A stretch of 5,910 nucleotides of DNA from Aquisalimonas sp. GTDB lineage: Bacteria; Pseudomonadota; Gammaproteobacteria; Nitrococcales; Aquisalimonadaceae. The translations under genes were made by a program, and so were the position numbers. The notes under the pieces are model-generated. The model saw only the letters and a list, made by a program, of their open reading frames with translations, was not told the origin of the DNA and ran no database searches. Of this stretch, positions 5,180 through 5,910 are shown piece after piece. The DNA lies in contig SKYZ01000320.1 in the NCBI GenBank assembly GCA_007127625.1, positions 1-5,910 of the forward strand. Reading direction: 5' to 3'. Positions within the stretch are counted from its first letter, which is position 1. Every line of letters starts with the position of its first letter.

Positions 5180-5910
5180 TCAGCCTTCGCTGCCGGCCTC
5201 GCGGAGTGCTTCCAGCAGCGCATGGTCGGGGTGGCCGTCGGCAGGGCGCTCCGTCTCCCGCTGAAATATGCGGATTGCCGCCCGTGTTTGCGGTCCGGGC
5301 AGCCCGTCAGGCTTACCACTGTCGTGCCCCAGGGCGTTGAGCCGCTCCTGGATCTCCTTGACCTCGTCGATACTCAGGGCTTCTTCGTCCCAGTCCGCCT
5401 GCAGTCTGCCCAGGCCGGCGATGCGGTCTGCCAGGTGGCCCACGGCAATGGCATAGGATACCGAACGGTTCCAGCGCATGATCACGCGGAAGTTGTCGTA
5501 GACCAGGAAGGCAGGGCCATCATGGCCGGCGGGGAGGATGATGCTGCCTTGCATGTCCGCCTGCGGCAGGGCATTCCCCCCTGCGGTGCGCACGCCGTGT
5601 GCATTCCACGCGGCCAGCGACTTGCGGGTGTCCATGGAAGCCAGGCCGTAGTCGAAGCCCTCGGGCAGCCGGACTTCGCGCCCCCAGCGCTCGCCGGGCT
5701 GCCAGCCGATGTCGCGCAGGTAGTTGCCCGCGGAGCCGAAGGCGTCCTCCAGGCTGTTCCAGACGTCGGTGCGCCCGGAACCATCGTAATCCACCGCGTG
5801 GGCAGTGAATGTGGACGGCATGAACTGCATGTGACCCATGGCACCGGCCCAGGAGCCGCGCATGTCCTCGGGGGCCATATCGCCGGCGTCCACGATGCGC
5901 AGGGCATTGA
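5180..5910 (-). CDS. Lytic murein transglycosylase, MltB/GH103 type (5' end outside window)
   Basis: This is the C-terminal 242 residues of a periplasmic lytic transglycosylase that cleaves the MurNAc-GlcNAc bond of peptidoglycan to form 1,6-anhydro-MurNAc ends. The reading frame stays open to the window edge. Visible residues begin NALRIVDAGDMAPEDMRG, then the family signature GSWAGAMGHMQFMPSTF at 18-34 and the YDGSGRTDVWNS loop at 41-52, which resembles MltB's EF-hand-like calcium site. GNYLRDIGW at 61-69 and LPEGFDYGLA at 81-90 follow. A C-terminal peptidoglycan-binding domain (PG_binding_1) spans about 180-235, with EIQERLNALGH and GLPGPQTRAAIRIFQ. The catalytic Glu and any signal or lipobox lie upstream, outside the window. 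E. coli MltB lacks this C-terminal domain, but many proteobacterial GH103 enzymes carry it. It probably shares a transcript with the downstream transporter, without an evident functional link. Confidence 0.92.
   Translation of the reverse strand, partial: NALRIVDAGDMAPEDMRGSWAGAMGHMQFMPSTFTAHAVDYDGSGRTDVWNSLEDAFGSAGNYLRDIGWQPGERWGREVRLPEGFDYGLASMDTRKSLAAWNAHGVRTAGGNALPQADMQGSIILPAGHDGPAFLVYDNFRVIMRWNRSVSYAIAVGHLADRIAGLGRLQADWDEEALSIDEVKEIQERLNALGHDSGKPDGLPGPQTRAAIRIFQRETERPADGHPDHALLEALREAGSEG

Noticed and set aside
5137..5319. Small minus-strand frame across the transglycosylase-transporter junction
   Set aside because: It overlaps the end of the transglycosylase gene in another frame, lacks any domain and has a composition typical of shadow frames.

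Overview
This 5.9-kb window is a compact, GC-rich bacterial chromosome segment. The gene families point to a gammaproteobacterium, perhaps near Ectothiorhodospiraceae or Halomonadaceae-type lineages: a PA2779-family membrane protein, a GH103/MltB-type lytic transglycosylase with a peptidoglycan-binding tail, and a bacterial CarS-like (DUF46) protein. The lineage is inferred from family content, not shown by a marker gene. I see no RNA genes, insertion sequences, CRISPR arrays, prophage genes or attachment sites. Eight genes cover nearly everything, and the only non-coding gap above 100 bp is 2752-2955.

Layout. Position 14-982 (+) is a cytosolic calcineurin-like metallophosphoesterase. It runs tail to tail into a three-gene minus-strand cluster read from 2751 down to 991: a NUDT19-like Nudix hydrolase, a DUF985 cupin, and a small CarS-like membrane protein. 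The last two overlap by four bases (GTGA), so they are probably translationally coupled. From the shared gap 2752-2955 a plus-strand pair is read the other way: a PA2779-family membrane protein (2956-3369) and, 56 bp later, an AraC-family regulator (3426-4199). The right side is on the minus strand: the C-terminal part of an MltB-type lytic transglycosylase, cut by the window edge, followed after 33 bp by a BASS/ACR3-type transporter (5146-4169). The 3' end of the transporter overlaps the 3' end of the regulator by 31 bp.

How the genes may work together. The minus-strand cluster pairs a nucleotide-diphosphate hydrolase with a CDP-lipid-synthase relative, which hints at nucleotide-activated lipid chemistry, but this is inference. 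The PA2779-family gene lacks the C39-like peptidase gene (PA2778 type) that I recall usually accompanying it; a transcription factor gene occupies that slot instead. The transporter resembles bacterial arsenic-resistance/BASS proteins but has Ser where the family's substrate-binding Cys is expected, so arsenite export should not be assumed. Nothing here is clearly a new defence or mobile system. The best leads are the altered transporter, the orphan PA2779-AraC pair with alternative hairpins between the genes, and the Nudix-cupin-CarS cluster.
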